A DNA stretch of 64,000 nt from Holtermannia corniformis (GCA_001599935.1 BCIJ01000003.1:696926-760925), one strand, 5' to 3'. Shown: positions 33,460 to 45,204, counted from the first letter of the stretch. Notes: generated by a model not told the origin, from the sequence alone. Translations and numbers: made by a program.

Positions 33460-34436
33460 TGTGTGGATACGTGTTGGCTTACAGTGAAGGACGATAGATG
33501 TTCAGCGACGGATTAGGTGGGCTCTATATACGAGAGCGGAGGAGGCACGCGACAGAGAAGTGATCATCGATCGGAGGTCGAGTGCGGGGTCGGGCACCTG
33601 CTACGGTCGATGACGTCAGGTCAGTCGACCAAGGTGAGCACAGTGGCAGCTATACGATCTACAGCACCGAACGTAGTACGCAGATTGTAGCTATCGAGTG
33701 GCTCGATACCTAGATTCGCATGCGCACATGAGCGACTTGAGAGAGCTGACTTGGCTCTCGAAAGTCCAGAGTACCCAGGTCATGTGCGTGTGCGCCCGGT
33801 CGGTTGATATGTTGCATTTCTATCTGCATCATGCACTGTTAGCTATCGCTCTATCCACCCCTTGTAGAGGTAAACAGCCCAGCTGTGCCCTGTAGACATC
33901 GCGTCCTGCCACAAAGTAGGCGAGCAAACCCCTCTATTTCTGGTAACGCCGGTAAATCCCCGGGTGTGCCAACCCCTCCACCTTGAGCGCGTTATGGCCC
34001 CCAAGTCGTCACCGCCCCGGCCGCGACAGCACCACTCGAGCACTACATCCCAAGGGCAGGCGACCGCACACGATCACTGGCAACACTACATAGGTGGGTG
34101 AGCGAGCTACGGAGGAATGGCAGAGGTCGACCGCAGAGGGTCGCGCGTCGAGCACGGGCGCGAGATAAGGAGGCGCCGCGGCGGGGTCCGAGCAAGCGTT
34201 GATGCCTGTTTGTGTGATGGTTGGGCTAGTTGGCACTTTGCTGCCGGCCACATTGACGACAGCTGGTGCACAGCTGGCACCCTCAATCTGCCGCGAGCAA
34301 AGGGATCGCCAAGAAGCTCCACCGCACACCTCGCGCCACCCACCAGCTCGAGCTCCATTGTTTGTCCGCGTTCACTGACGGTCCATCTTCGCCAGCCCGC
34401 TTTCATCCTACCACCTACTAGACTATAGCAGCAACC
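33460..34436. other. Large divergent spacer between DUF2945 gene and YPT1
   Basis: Nearly 1 kb with no gene I can support. Small frames on both strands lack motifs. The part next to YPT1 (about 34360-34436) is C/T-rich, a common core-promoter feature of highly expressed fungal genes. The rest shows no repeats. Confidence 0.4.
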
Positions 34437-35375
34437 ATGGCGCACAACCAAGAATACGACTACCTGTTCAAGGTCGGTCTCGCCGCGTCCCGTCCCGCGC
34501 CGCGCTCACATCCCTAGCTTCTCCTGATTGGCGACTCGGGTGTCGGCAAGTCGTGCCTCTTGCTGCGTTTCGCCGACGACACGTACACCGAGTCGTACAT
34601 CTCGACCATTGGTGTGAGTCACGGCACCCGTCTGACCCATCGGCATGCTTACGCCTCGACCCCAGGTCGACTTCAAGATCCGCACGATCGAGCTCGAGGG
34701 CAAGACTGTCAAGTTGCAGATTGTGCGCTCGCCTCTTCTTCCACTCGTCTCTACCGCTGACAGGTCGCGCAGTGGGACACGGCCGGCCAGGAACGCTTCC
34801 GGACCATCACCTCGTCCTACTACCGTGGCGCGCACGGCATCATTGTCGTCTACGACGTGACCGACTCTGACACGTTTAACAACGTCAAGCAGTGGCTGCA
34901 AGAGATTGACCGCTACGCCGTCGAGGGCGTCAACAAGCTGCTTGTCGGGAACAAGTCGGATCTCGCGACCAAAAAGGTGGTCGAGTACGCGGTTGCCAAG
35001 GTAGGTTTGACCGCCTCGTGCAGCCTCGTGCTGATCCGTGCGCAGGAATTCGCCGACCAGCTGTCGATTCCGTTCCTCGAGACTTCGGCCAAGAACGCGA
35101 CAAACGTCGAGCAAGCCTTCTTGACCATGTCCAAGCAGATCAAGGACCGGTGAGTATTGCTGTGTTGTCCAACTGGGCCATCCCGATGGACTAGGACAGG
35201 TAAAGATGAGCGCCATCTTTGCTATACTTTGTCATTCGGATGGCTCAGTGGTCTCCGAAAGCCACTAACTCATCTTAACAGGACCGGCTCGTCAAACTCC
35301 ATGGCCGCAGGCGCAAAGCAGTCGATCCAACCCGGCAAGGGCGTCCAGCAGGAATCTTCGGGCGGGTGCTGCTAA
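34437..35375 (+). CDS. YPT1: Rab GTPase Ypt1 (Rab1)
   Basis: Ypt1 controls ER-to-Golgi and intra-Golgi traffic and autophagy. Exon joining gives [20 protein letters not shown] with the P-loop [19 protein letters not shown], the effector loop [59 protein letters not shown] and [18 protein letters not shown]. The C-terminus ends GGCC, a double-Cys geranylgeranylation site. Five introns of about 45-110 nt interrupt the gene; the last lies just before the hypervariable tail ([14 protein letters not shown]). The start [10 protein letters not shown] is usual for fungal Ypt1. It lies about 4 kb from the Rab GDI gene that recycles it. Confidence 0.95.
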
Positions 35376-35842
35376 ATCTCCATTTCCCATCTTTTCTCTT
35401 CCCCACCCCGTTTTCGAAACGCCCGCTTTGTATTCATGCTATCACGCCGGGTTGGCTCGTGAGCGCGGAGATGTATAGGCTTGCTCTTGCGCGCTTCGGT
35501 TGGAGAGACTGGCAACAACTGGGGGCCAGCCAGAAATCCCCGACTTGCCTCTAGGGGATTTTTTGATCGAGCATGCTTTGTCGAGATCCACATCGCGGTC
35601 ACTGTCAAGCAGAGCAGAGCACAGCAAATCACAGCCATCCACAGGGAATCGATCGAGGGATCGAGTTCGGTCGGCAGTCTTGATCGTAACGTGTTATCCG
35701 TTGGGACATCGGGTTGTCGGAGCCTGTGTGGGCAAACGGGATCTCATGTGTTACACGTGTAAGATGCGCGATGAGCTGTCGGAGTGGTAATGTGCACTGA
35801 GCGAGGGCGGTACAAGGCTGCATCTGTACGGATACATGACGA
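35376..35842. other. Convergent 3' region of YPT1 and QCR10
   Basis: About 470 nt between two stop codons. It holds the 3' UTRs of both genes. Small open frames on both strands have no family signal. Confidence 0.4.
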
Positions 35843-37397
35843 CTAGAAGGGCTTGTCCGACGCAGGCTCCTTGTCTGTGTGGGGTCAGCACCGGCTCGCC
35901 AGCGCTCAAAGCCAGACGTACCGTGGAAGTAGGTTCGGACCTGTATGGAAGAAAGTACATGTCAGCATTGTGTCATAATGAAGATGAGGAGTGGTAGGTT
36001 GTGCATGCAGGGGCCTGGTGCGGTCATGCCACTGAATCGTGGCCGTGGTCGAGGTGCCAGTGCACGATCGAAGCGGCGTTCGTTGAGCGCTCAATCAAGG
36101 CATGTCTGTACAGCTCCCCCGGCCATGCACCCAAGTTGCTGAAAGGATATATCGCACGTTGACATAGATAAGAATCGTGCCCAGACGAGACAGGACGGTC
36201 GGATGCGGGTTCTCGTACGTACGCCGCTTCTGTTTGATCTAGCGACCGAGAAGCCGCGACGGATTGGTGCGGCAGCGATGTACGTCGCTTCAGAATACCC
36301 AATTGTGAAGTGCTACAGCTGCCCCGCTCGAACACGGCACAGCTAGCGCGCACGTCGTTGCGCTCAATTAAATCGTGCTCAAACAGCTCGATACAATAGC
36401 CCAAGCTCTCCAACAAGGCAGAGCAGTCACTGCTCGCCACGGATCGAGTGCACGGCTGATCGACCAAAGCTGACATGAAACATGACTTTACGCAAGACGC
36501 CTTAAACAGATCCTAGATCGTCTGATCTGCATTTGCGAAAGCGCAACAGTGCGGCAGACACACGCGCGTGGTTGTGTTGGCAAGTGACACAGCTATGCTC
36601 AGCTTGTAGCTCGCGCTAGACACGGGCGGTGAAAAGGATGCAGTCGGCGCATGAGCAGCGACTTGCGAGTGCGATGCGACCGGCCGGCGCTTCACAATCA
36701 ATCCTGTTCATTTCCCACTTGGATTGACGAATCGCCGACTGCAATCGACGGCGCAGGTTTGGTCATGCAACCCAGTCCCGGCATCCGCGCTGATGCACGA
36801 TCAATGCTGTCTTGAATCGGGATTTGCACGTCGCCTCCGAGCAAGACCCTAGGCACTCGTCGCCTGTCTGCATCCCGGACGCGACGGGGTTTCGTGATCG
36901 CAGCTATCCACCTCGGCATCCAGGCGCGACAGTGCAGGGTGATGTATAGCCAACACTGATGGCTACACTGGCAAGACACGGTCGCGCCGACGGCTTGGCT
37001 CGATCTTGACAGCTCAACAGTCCGTGCCAGTCACATCATATCCTGACACGAGCAGAGCTCCGTCCGTACCCCGGGCCTCGCATCACCCAGTCCCAAACGC
37101 AAAGACGGGAACTCACGACCGGGATCAAGTCCAACACATCCTTTTGGAAAAGTGGGACCGAGCTCAAAAACAGAGCGACGGCCGCACCGGCTCCAACGCC
37201 CCAGATGGCGAGCGTTGGTCGGGACGCTGCGAGTTTCCTGTGAAAAGTATCAGTCGAGCTCGGTCCGAGGATGTCGCAAGGACGTACTCTGGAGTGAAAC
37301 CGGCAATGTTCTTGTTTGCGTCAGTGTTCTTGCACCCACGTGAAGAGATGGGGCGGGGGAGACTCACGACTTGTGGCTTGAAGCGGAGAGCGGGCAT
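35843..37397 (-). CDS. QCR10: Cytochrome bc1 complex subunit 10 (QCR10-like)
   Basis: Five exons on the minus strand spell MPALRFKPQV, NIAGFTPEKLAASRPTLAIW, GVGAGAAVALFLSSVPLFQK, DVLDLIPV, then VRTYFHDKEPASDKPF, about 74 residues, matching the small single-helix subunit of mitochondrial complex III (family motifs TLAIWG, LFLSSVPLFQKDVL and SDKPF). Splice phases fit at every join. Introns 1 and 2 are about 45-50 nt. Intron 3 (35941-37116) is 1,176 nt, more than 20 times the local norm, and divides IPV from VRTYF. Intron 4 is about 47 nt. The stop TAG is at 35843-35845. The family call and joins are strong because both halves align to the family's continuous sequence. Confidence 0.85.
35941..37116 (-). 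other. Giant 1,176-nt intron of QCR10
   Basis: GT-AG ends are seen on the minus strand: a GTGAGT donor directly after the codons for IPV and an ATACAG acceptor before those for VRTYF. Small frames inside include a 150-codon one on the minus strand (36024-36476) and a 93-codon one (36698-36979). Neither has a recognisable domain. No terminal repeats or transposase motifs were seen by eye. It may be an inserted element or host a non-coding RNA. Confidence 0.6.
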
Positions 37398-37532
37398 GAT
37401 GGGATGGTTTGATCGGGAGTAGAGGAGGGGATGGCGAATCCGGGCTCGGGCGTTTGCGCGAGTTGTCGTCGAAGGAAATGACGTGGTGCATGCAGGGTAC
37501 ATACATGGACTGAGATCTATAGTATACACTGC

Positions 37533-39204
37533 TCATCGGTGGATTGGGACCGCACCGACAGGCACATCCTCCTCCTCTTCTTCCTCCTCCTCTTCCTCGT
37601 CTTCATCCTCGTCATCAAACAGACTGCCTTTGGCGACCGACGCGCCGGCCGCTCCAGCGACCAACTCCATCGGATCCCACCTCTCCTCGACGCGATCCAG
37701 CTCTTCTGCACGCTCCGGTCGTTCCCTCAACCACTTCATCCTCGGTCCGCTCTTTGCCCTCTCGGAGACTTTGAAACCATAGATCCTCGGAATGTAGACT
37801 TTGCCCAAGGCCGCTTTCTGACCGCCGTGCGGGTTCGGGTTGGTGAACACTGCGCCGCCGATCGGCGTCGTGCCGCCGGTACCAAGGCCGCCCGCTGGGC
37901 CGGATGGGCTCGTCGATGTCGATGCGGCGTAGAACGGAGCGGCGAGCAGTTCGGGATACGACTGGAACAGGAGCGGGGCAAACGTCGTGCCGAAAAAGGC
38001 GCCGTCGACGCCTTGGTATTTGGACGAGGGCGGACCGTAGATGTCGCCGCAGTTGGGACAGAACAGTTTGACCGTGTCGATCCCGGGGATGTCGGATCGA
38101 CCGCAGGGGAGGACGTTTGTGGAATGGCAAAAGACGCGAGGGCACGCGCCAAAGTGGCCTAGTTCGTACTTTTCGACCTGGGCGAGCGTTAGCGAGCGGT
38201 TGCAGAGGGAGAGCGATCACGCTTCGGCAGACTTGTCAATCCGCGCGTGGAGGCGAACGATCTCGCGACGGGCTGGAGCCATCCCATCGATGCTTGTACA
38301 GCCGCAGCGCAAACAAGACTCACCATTGACGCCAAGCCCTGCTTGGTCAAGATGAACCGCTGATGCACAAGGCCATATAGCATCTCGGCCGAGGACTCTA
38401 CGATGGTCACGTCGGGGATCTTTTGCGAGTCTTCCTCTGTGGTGCTCCGTTAGCGTGACGCAACTACCCAGGGGGACAAACCCGGCTCAACGTCCAAGAC
38501 CATCTCGAGCGCCTCCTTCCAAAACGGGACCATACTTTGAAGCCCTGTCATCTGTCAGCCTGCCTGAGCGTGAGCGAGAGCCTACCCACCGGTCAGGTTG
38601 AAATCATCCTCGATAAACTCTTCGGCGACTTCGCAAAAGTAGTCGTGGCCTGGTAGGGACGTGTACCACGTCTATGCGGTTCATCAGCTGTTGTGAGGGT
38701 GGGCGGCAGAGGACGCACGATCCATGTGAGGGTTGAAGTCTGCGTCGAGGACGCTTGGCTGGATGTATCTGTGGGTGTGAGCTTGGTCCAAAGGATTGAT
38801 CGATCAAGGGATGATGACGAGAGCTGCGCAGATAGTAGAGCGGTACTGGGAGACGTAGTCAAGGTGGACGGATCGCCGGTCATGCAAAGACGATGGAGCT
38901 GTGGTGATATAGCCGAGATCTTCCGCTAGTCCATAGCGGAGGTTCTGCAAGTGCCAATAGCTCGGCTCACTCGTCTGTCGCCCCGGCCGACTCGCTCACG
39001 ATCAACTGGGTCCGAGTCCAATGATGGCTCGGCGACCCGGTGCCTTGGCGCTTCGTGCAGCGTCGAGGACTCGAAGTCATTCGATCCAACAGCAGACGCA
39101 CTCACCGTATCCGAGTGGGTAGTCGCCTCCGTGCTCTCCGTGATCCATCGTGGTCTGATCAGTCTACCATGGACCTGGTCGCTGGTGCTCGTAAACGCTG
39201 CCAC
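37533..39204 (-). CDS. CKB1: Casein kinase II regulatory (beta) subunit
   Basis: CK2 beta stabilises and targets the CK2 holoenzyme. The core is clear: WYTSLPGHDYFCEVAEEFIE, DDFNLTGLQSMVPFWKEALE, VTIVESSAEMLYGLVHQRFI, EKYELGHFGACPRVFC, and the zinc-site half DTVKLFCPNCGDIYGPPSSK, DGAFFGTTFAPLLFQSYPEL and KVYIPRIYGFKVSERAKSGP. The C-terminal tail is acidic (DDEDEDEEEEEEEEEED), encoded by the CT-rich stretch at 37563-37617. The N-terminal part is uncertain: protein-like exons NLRYGLAEDLGYITTAPSSL, DRRSVHLDYVSQ and YIQPSVLDADFNPHMD join in phase, but the junction to WYTSLPG needs a non-GT donor or is misread. The first Met used is 39204; 38883 is an alternative. Confidence 0.85.
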
Positions 39205-39380
39205 ACTGACTACGGAGGGGGTTACGGACTCTCGGCGTTATCGGCGTTATTTTGGAAAGAGGGGGTTGGTGCGATCGCCACTGCAGCGTCACGCACGGGC
39301 CACCACAGCGCACGACTGGGATCCAGCTCACCACCAGAACAGCACACCACCACAACCACAACCAACACCACATCAACACA

Positions 39381-42300
39381 ATGGACGAGGAATACGACGT
39401 AAGACCCACACGCTCCACTCTTCCCCTGACCCACACTGACCATACGCACAGGTCATCGTACTCGTGAGCAGCAGCGGCACGGCCCGACCCGAGAGATACT
39501 AATCCGTAATAGGGCACCGGGCTGACCGAGTGTATCCTCTCGGGTCTGCTCTCGGTCGACGGTCAAAAGGTTCTCCATATGGACCGGAACGACTACTATG
39601 GCGGCGATAGCGCTAGCTTGAACTTGACCCAGGTGAGCGCCATCGCCGACTGAATGGAAGGATGGGTCGGTGCAAGCGCGTCAAGTCCAAGATGAGATTC
39701 AGGTGCGGCTTGGGCGTGAGCACGCTCGGATCCTTTGGTTCCATCCTGTGCGGACTCGATCCCTACTCTGGCGACGCGGGTCAGCTGAAACATGAAGTGG
39801 TGTGGTGAAGACCACTAGCTGCTCGTCTTATCAGCTCCCCACAGCGCGCCAGTCACCGTCGGAGCAGAACTTCACTTCGTCCGTAGGGTGTTGGTCGTAT
39901 CACTTCGGCACGGCTACGTCGCGGTGTCCCTCTCCCCATCTAACCTTGGTTTGACCTATGCGGCTCATCAGCGTGATAGATAGAGCCTATCAGATGTCTG
40001 AGCAGTGTAGGCTCGGTGGGTTGCGACGCCTTGCTCGTATCCACAGCCGCTGTCCATGGCTTGAGCTTGCAGTGTCAAGTGGCGATCTTGCCATCTCGAA
40101 CAAGGCAGCTCGCCTTTGATGGCGGATTGGCCAAGTCGTCACCGCAGCACTCTGCTCTTGGCCTGGACCAGACACGGAGGGACCTCGAAAAGAGTGCCCC
40201 AGGCTGTCCTCGGTCCAAGTGGCCGCCCTCAGCGTCCAATCCATCGGAGACGTTGAGGGTATCGTGGGCGCTGGCCTATGTGATCATATGCCGCAAGTCG
40301 GACTTGAACGCAACGACAGCTCGCCATTCGGCCAGCTGTACGTTTCGAACACTAGTCGAGCTATCGCAAGGACACTCGTCGAGATCTGCATATACCTATT
40401 ACTAAAGTCAGAAGCCAGCTACCATGTTGTCTAGTCGTGGCGCTTCCTGACGCTGTGACGGCGACTTGTGCGTAGCTGGTCCCTGGCAGAAACGTTGGCG
40501 CGGGCGTGCAGCCTCCTACACTAGTGTGACTATCGGCCATGCCATCCGTCATGATATAATCACCGGATCTCGGCCGTGTCACGACGCCATAGTCTAGATT
40601 TCGATTGAGATAAGGTGCAGTGGAAGCCTGATGCGATCGGCTGACTTCGGCCGTCCTAGTGCGCTCCATCATACACCGGAGCGCTTTCGGGGCTGTCATC
40701 CTAGCTCACGCTCAACACGGTGCCGGGCCAAACTCGTCGATGTCAGCTGCGGAGCAGCTGATAAAACACCGACGCAATTGAACGGCTCCCTACGAGATGG
40801 CGCGGTACATGTCATTGAGGCGGGCGGACGGCACCGTCACCGCGGTGTCTCGGCCAGTGTCAAGACGCAACAATCTCTTTCGCGACTGGAAGCACTGCGG
40901 TCACCCGCCAGCTGCCCGCTCTGATCTCGATTGCGCACTAGACCACGCTCATCCAGTGTACGCGTAGCTCTTGCAGAGTTGTCTTCTTGAATGCTGTGCT
41001 GAAGCATCACGAGCAATGGCTGCGCAGCTGACTCGTCTTGCGCGGTACGGGCCAGTGGTTCGATTCAGCAACTGTCGGGGTGTTTCGCTTAGGCACCTGA
41101 AACTTTGGTTTCGGCAGGACAGAAGGGGGTATTCTTCCCTGTGGTCCGTGGCTTAGGTGATCTGCTTTCACGCATCCCGCCCGGTTGTATGGATTGGTAG
41201 CGGGTGCAAGCTTGGCGATTCTGCGGATACGCGTCAGTCGCATCCGATAATTCCGAGTGCGTCGCTACAAACAGGACCTCCCGCGAGGTTTAGTTACGTC
41301 CCCGGAAGTACAGGTGGCCTTGTGACTTCCTTGCATCGGCACCTCATGATCGTAGCCGATCGTGCTATGATATGTGGTGGTGTCCATGCGAGGTGAAACC
41401 TGCGCAACATGTGGAGAACGAGTCCCATTGGCGTTGCTGCCTGTGCGTCTCATCTTTGCAAGCACGTCCAAACTTACCTTGCTAAGCTAGTCAGCGTCGG
41501 TCGACGGCGCGCTGTGCTTTGTTCAAGCTAGTCTTCGTCCGTCGTGCTGCCCGTAAGCTGTCTTGGCGCCTCCCGGAGATGCAGCGGGTGCTTCGCGCGG
41601 TACGGATCGAATCTAACACAAGCAATTCGTCCCACAGTCAGTTCTTGCGAGGCAGTAGGGCACGATTACCGACTACGAGCTGCACACCCGCGTGGCTCGT
41701 GGAGGGCCGGGAGCCACGCTGCTCGTAACGGGTGATGGCGCTCGAATGTGCCTCACTCGCGTCTTCCAAAGCGAGAGAGACTTGTCCAGAGCGCTCTAGT
41801 TGTCTGTCTGTCATGCAACTCGCGCGTATGATTTGCGCATTGGAAGCGGCTGTTACCTTTCATATCTACCAATCCACCATAAGCTCACACATTCCAGCTC
41901 TACCAAAAGTACCGTCAAACACCTCCGCCCGAGAACCTTCAGCTCGGCCGAGACCGCGACTATGCCGTCGACCTGATCCCCAAGTTCATCCTCTCGTCCG
42001 GCGAGCTCACGCGCATCCTCGTCCACACCGACGTCACGCGCTACCTCGAGTTCAAGGTGATCGCCGGCAGCTACGTCTACCGCGATGGCAAGATCTCAAA
42101 GGTCCCCAGTACCGAGATGGAGGCCGTTCGGAGCTCGCTCATGGGCTTGTTTGAGAAGCGCCGGGCAAAGAACTTTTTCCAATTCTTGCAAAACTGGAAG
42201 GAGGATGACCCTGCCACGCACAACGGTGGGGCGGGATGTTGATATATCGATCAATGCTGATTTCGGCAGGCCTCGACATTAACAAGTGCTCAATGAAGGA

Positions 42301-43279
42301 CGTCTATGTCAAGTTTGGGCTCGAGGCTGGCACGCAAGACTTTATCGGTCACGCGATGGCTCTTTGGCTCGACGATGAGTGAGTCGAGCATACCCCTAGT
42401 GTTGCGCTGACATCTCAGCTACATCACCAAGCCTGCTCGTCCCACAATCGACCGCATCATCCTCTACACCCAGTCAATGGCTCGCTACGGCAAGTCGCCT
42501 TACATCTACCCGCAGTATGGTCTCGGCGAGCTGCCGCAGTCGTTTGCCCGCCTCAGCGCCATCTACGGCGGCACGTACATGCTCGACAAGAAGATTGAGA
42601 GCGTCAACGTCGATGACAAGGGTTACTTTACCGGCGTCACCTCTGCTGGCGAGACGGTGCGCGCCAAGAAGGTCATTGGTGACCCTAGCTACTTTGGTGC
42701 TGGTGACGAGCTCGGTGGCGAGGTCGGTGGCAAGGTTCGCGTCATTGAGACGGCAAAGGTCGTCCGCGCCATCTGCTTCCTCAAGCACCCGATCCCGGGC
42801 ACCGACGACGCCGACTCGGCTCAGATTATCATTCCCCAGAACCAGGTTGGGCGCAAGAACGGTGAGTTGTAATGCGGGCGTGGGGCGAACACTCACGATG
42901 GTAGATATCTACATTGCATCGGTTTCGTCTGCACACCATGTGTGCGCTCCGAACGTGTGGGTTGCCATTGTCTCGACCATTGTCGAAACGTCTGTGCCCG
43001 AGCGCGAGATCTTGCCCGGCCTTCAGCTGCTCGGTACCGTGTTGGACAAGTACGTATGCCGTTATATGACCCCCAAGTACTGACATGCCCAGGTTCGTCT
43101 CTGTCACTCCCTTGTATGCGCCCACGTCCTCTGGCAAGGAAGACAACGTGTACATTACAAAGTCTTACGACGCCACGTCGCACTTTGAGACAGTCGTTGA
43201 CGACGTCAAGGACGTCTGGGAGCGGATCAAAGGCGAGCCGCTCGTGCTGCAAAAGCGAGAGATCGAGGCCGAGGCCTAG
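39381..43279 (+). CDS. GDI1: Rab GDP-dissociation inhibitor (GDI)
   Basis: GDI extracts GDP-bound, prenylated Rabs from membranes and recycles them. The chain begins [28 protein letters not shown], with VIVL on a 12-nt micro-exon (39452-39463). Continuing are [97 protein letters not shown] and [20 protein letters not shown], which are the Rab-binding and FAD-fold sequences of the family. The end is [20 protein letters not shown] and a TAG at 43277-43279. Introns 1-2 and the last five are about 45-70 nt, but the third (39633-41897) is 2,265 nt. Exons on both sides fit the family's continuous sequence, so the intron is real in this assembly. Confidence 0.95.
39633..41897 (+). other. Giant 2,265-nt intron of GDI1
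   Basis: It starts with a consensus GTGAGC donor directly after the Gln of SLNLTQ and ends with TTCCAG before the Leu of LYQKY. Small frames inside (for example 40016-40405 on plus and 40361-40699 on minus) have no domain I recognise. A short dyad (GATAGAGCCTATC) is at about 39978. No terminal inverted repeats, polyprotein, or tRNA was seen. Base composition by eye is slightly less GC-rich than the flanking exons. Confidence 0.6.
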
Positions 43280-43334
43280 AATGGAGCGATCGATATATGT
43301 ACGACTGGATCTGATGCATGACATGATGACTGCG

Positions 43335-45019
43335 CTAGAGCCCTGATGCTTTGCCGAGCACGGTCGGGACGGAACTGGGAGGGATGAAGCCGACTTCGGT
43401 GCAGACGGCTGTGATGAGAGATGGAGGGGTGAGATCGTACAACAGGTGGAGCGGGGCGAGGTTGGGCGGCAAAGGCGCCTTGAGCTCGAGTTGCTTTGCG
43501 TGGGGTAGTTGCAGCAGCGGTGTGATGTCGCCTTGATCGCAGTGTTAGCGTCACCTTTGAAAGCTTGGCAAGTAGCAACTGACCCAACTCATTGCCCGCC
43601 ACAGCATCCAATACGACCCGCTCGCCAAACTTGTACGTCTCGCAGCACGCCACGACAGGAACCCGAACTTCTTTGGCCTGCATAGCGACCATGGCTGTGC
43701 CGGCACGACTGTACAGTGCGCCATCTGAATGCAGTGCCGACGCCCCGAGGAGAACGAGCGAGGCGCGCGGGAGGACAGAGTGAAGGGTCGAGAGAAGCGC
43801 ATATTGCGAGGGGATGCCATGCGCCGTCAGTGCAGCCAAGAGGGCGCGACCTGCAGTTGATCAGTACCAACTCTGTCAGTCGGTACAGAAAGGATCAGAC
43901 GTACCCTCCAACAGCGGACGTGAATCAACGACTATGACTGTAAAGCTATAGCTTGGATCTTGCTCCTTCATCTCTGTCCAAGCGTCCACGAGCACCTTTT
44001 CGACCAGCGACGATCTAGACGTGTCAGCTGTGGCTTGTTTGGCCAGACGCAGCTCACCTCGCATAGGTGACGACGACGTCGCCGGGTCTGATCTTCTCTC
44101 TCGCAATGGTAGCAATCACCTCGCCTGCGAGCTCGATCCGATCACGCAGGTAGTCCGAGATGGCCACCAACAACACTTCCTTTTGCTACGGCATGTTAGT
44201 CTCGTGCGCTCTCAGGCTATATGCAATGGACCTACCTCTGCTTCTGTTCGACCCCCCTCCTCGCCAATCCTGTTGATCTCGCTCTTGAGCCACCTGCAGC
44301 CATCAGTCTACCACCCTCCGCGCTTCACACCGCCGCATCACCCACCTGATCGCATTCCCGCCGCCAACGCCCTTGGGTCTGCACCCGTCCAACCACGCAA
44401 TCATCGGACTCAAATGCGTCGGCAGATCCTTCCACAGCAGTGTCCCCTCTGGCGCCTCGTATTCCCTAATGACCTCTCTGAACGCCGACATCAACCCGAT
44501 CGTGCGTGCGTTGGCGCCGCGCAAGACGCCATTCGACATCAGGACGCCGAGGCGGACAATGACTGGGTGGAGCTTGGACGAAAGCAGGGCCGCGGGGGTC
44601 GAGAGCGGTTTGTGCGAGGGCAGGTGGGAGAAGAGACCGTCGGTTGGTGGTGCGAGTGGGGGGATACCAACTGTCGCAACTGACGGTTTCGACGTTCCAG
44701 CGATATTGGAAGCTGCAGTACTCGAGCCAGCACCTTGAGAAACGGTACCGCCAGTCTGCACGGGGGCGCCAGCAGGCGTAGCGGGACGTTTTGAGCCGCT
44801 ATCGTGTGCACCAGCATCGGCACCGGCGCCGGCGCCACCGGCACGACTCGCGACAGCCGCCGCCCGCTTCTCTCGCTTCAAGTCTTTTGCAGACTTGCCA
44901 TCCGCCGTCTTGGCACCCTTTTGCTGCTGCTGTTGCACGGGTTTCGGTTTGCTCGTTGACACCTGTGGGGAAGCCGGTGTCGACGTTGACGCTGACGATG
45001 ACGCTTGATCGTTTGACAT
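43335..45019 (-). CDS. GCD2: eIF2B delta subunit (Gcd2)
   Basis: eIF2B is the GDP exchange factor of initiation factor eIF2, and the delta subunit is part of its regulatory core. The N-terminus is disordered: MSNDQASSSASTSTPASPQV with a Gln run, KDLKREKRAAAVASRAGGA, then Gly/Ala/Ser-rich sequence. The conserved domain follows: LHPVIVRLGVLMSNGVLRGA, FREVIREYEAPEGTLLWKDL, SPMIAWLDGCRPKGVGGGNA, RPGDVVVTYARSSLVEKVLV, VIVVDSRPLLEGRALLAALT, SLVLLGASALHSDGALYSRA, VVACCETYKFGERVVLDAVA and LLYDLTPPSLITAVCTEVGF. Five or six short introns were placed. The stop TAG is at 43335-43337, only 55 nt from the convergent GDI1 stop. Confidence 0.93.
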
Positions 45020-45204
45020 GGTGTCTTGCTCGCTGGACAGTGTAGCCAGTCTCGAGAGCAGTCGAGTCCAAGTGAGGTATGCGACGGTGCAAGGCGAGAG
45101 ACAAAGGATGCAACTTCTGACTGAACGCGAATGCTTACGTAATCAGCAGTCAGCATTAGAGAAGAAGCGCCGCCCTCGAGCTGGGGCAGAGCGCTGCATC
45201 TCGC

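Noticed and set aside
35241..35253. tRNA A-box-like word TGGCTCAGTGG in the last YPT1 intron
   Set aside because: No matching B-box or foldable cloverleaf within the usual distance.
36024..36476. 150-codon minus-strand frame in the QCR10 intron as a nested gene
   Set aside because: No domain or start context. Kept only as a remark under the intron.
37539..38162. 207-codon plus-strand frame
   Set aside because: It is antisense to the conserved CK2 beta exons and mirrors their codon bias.
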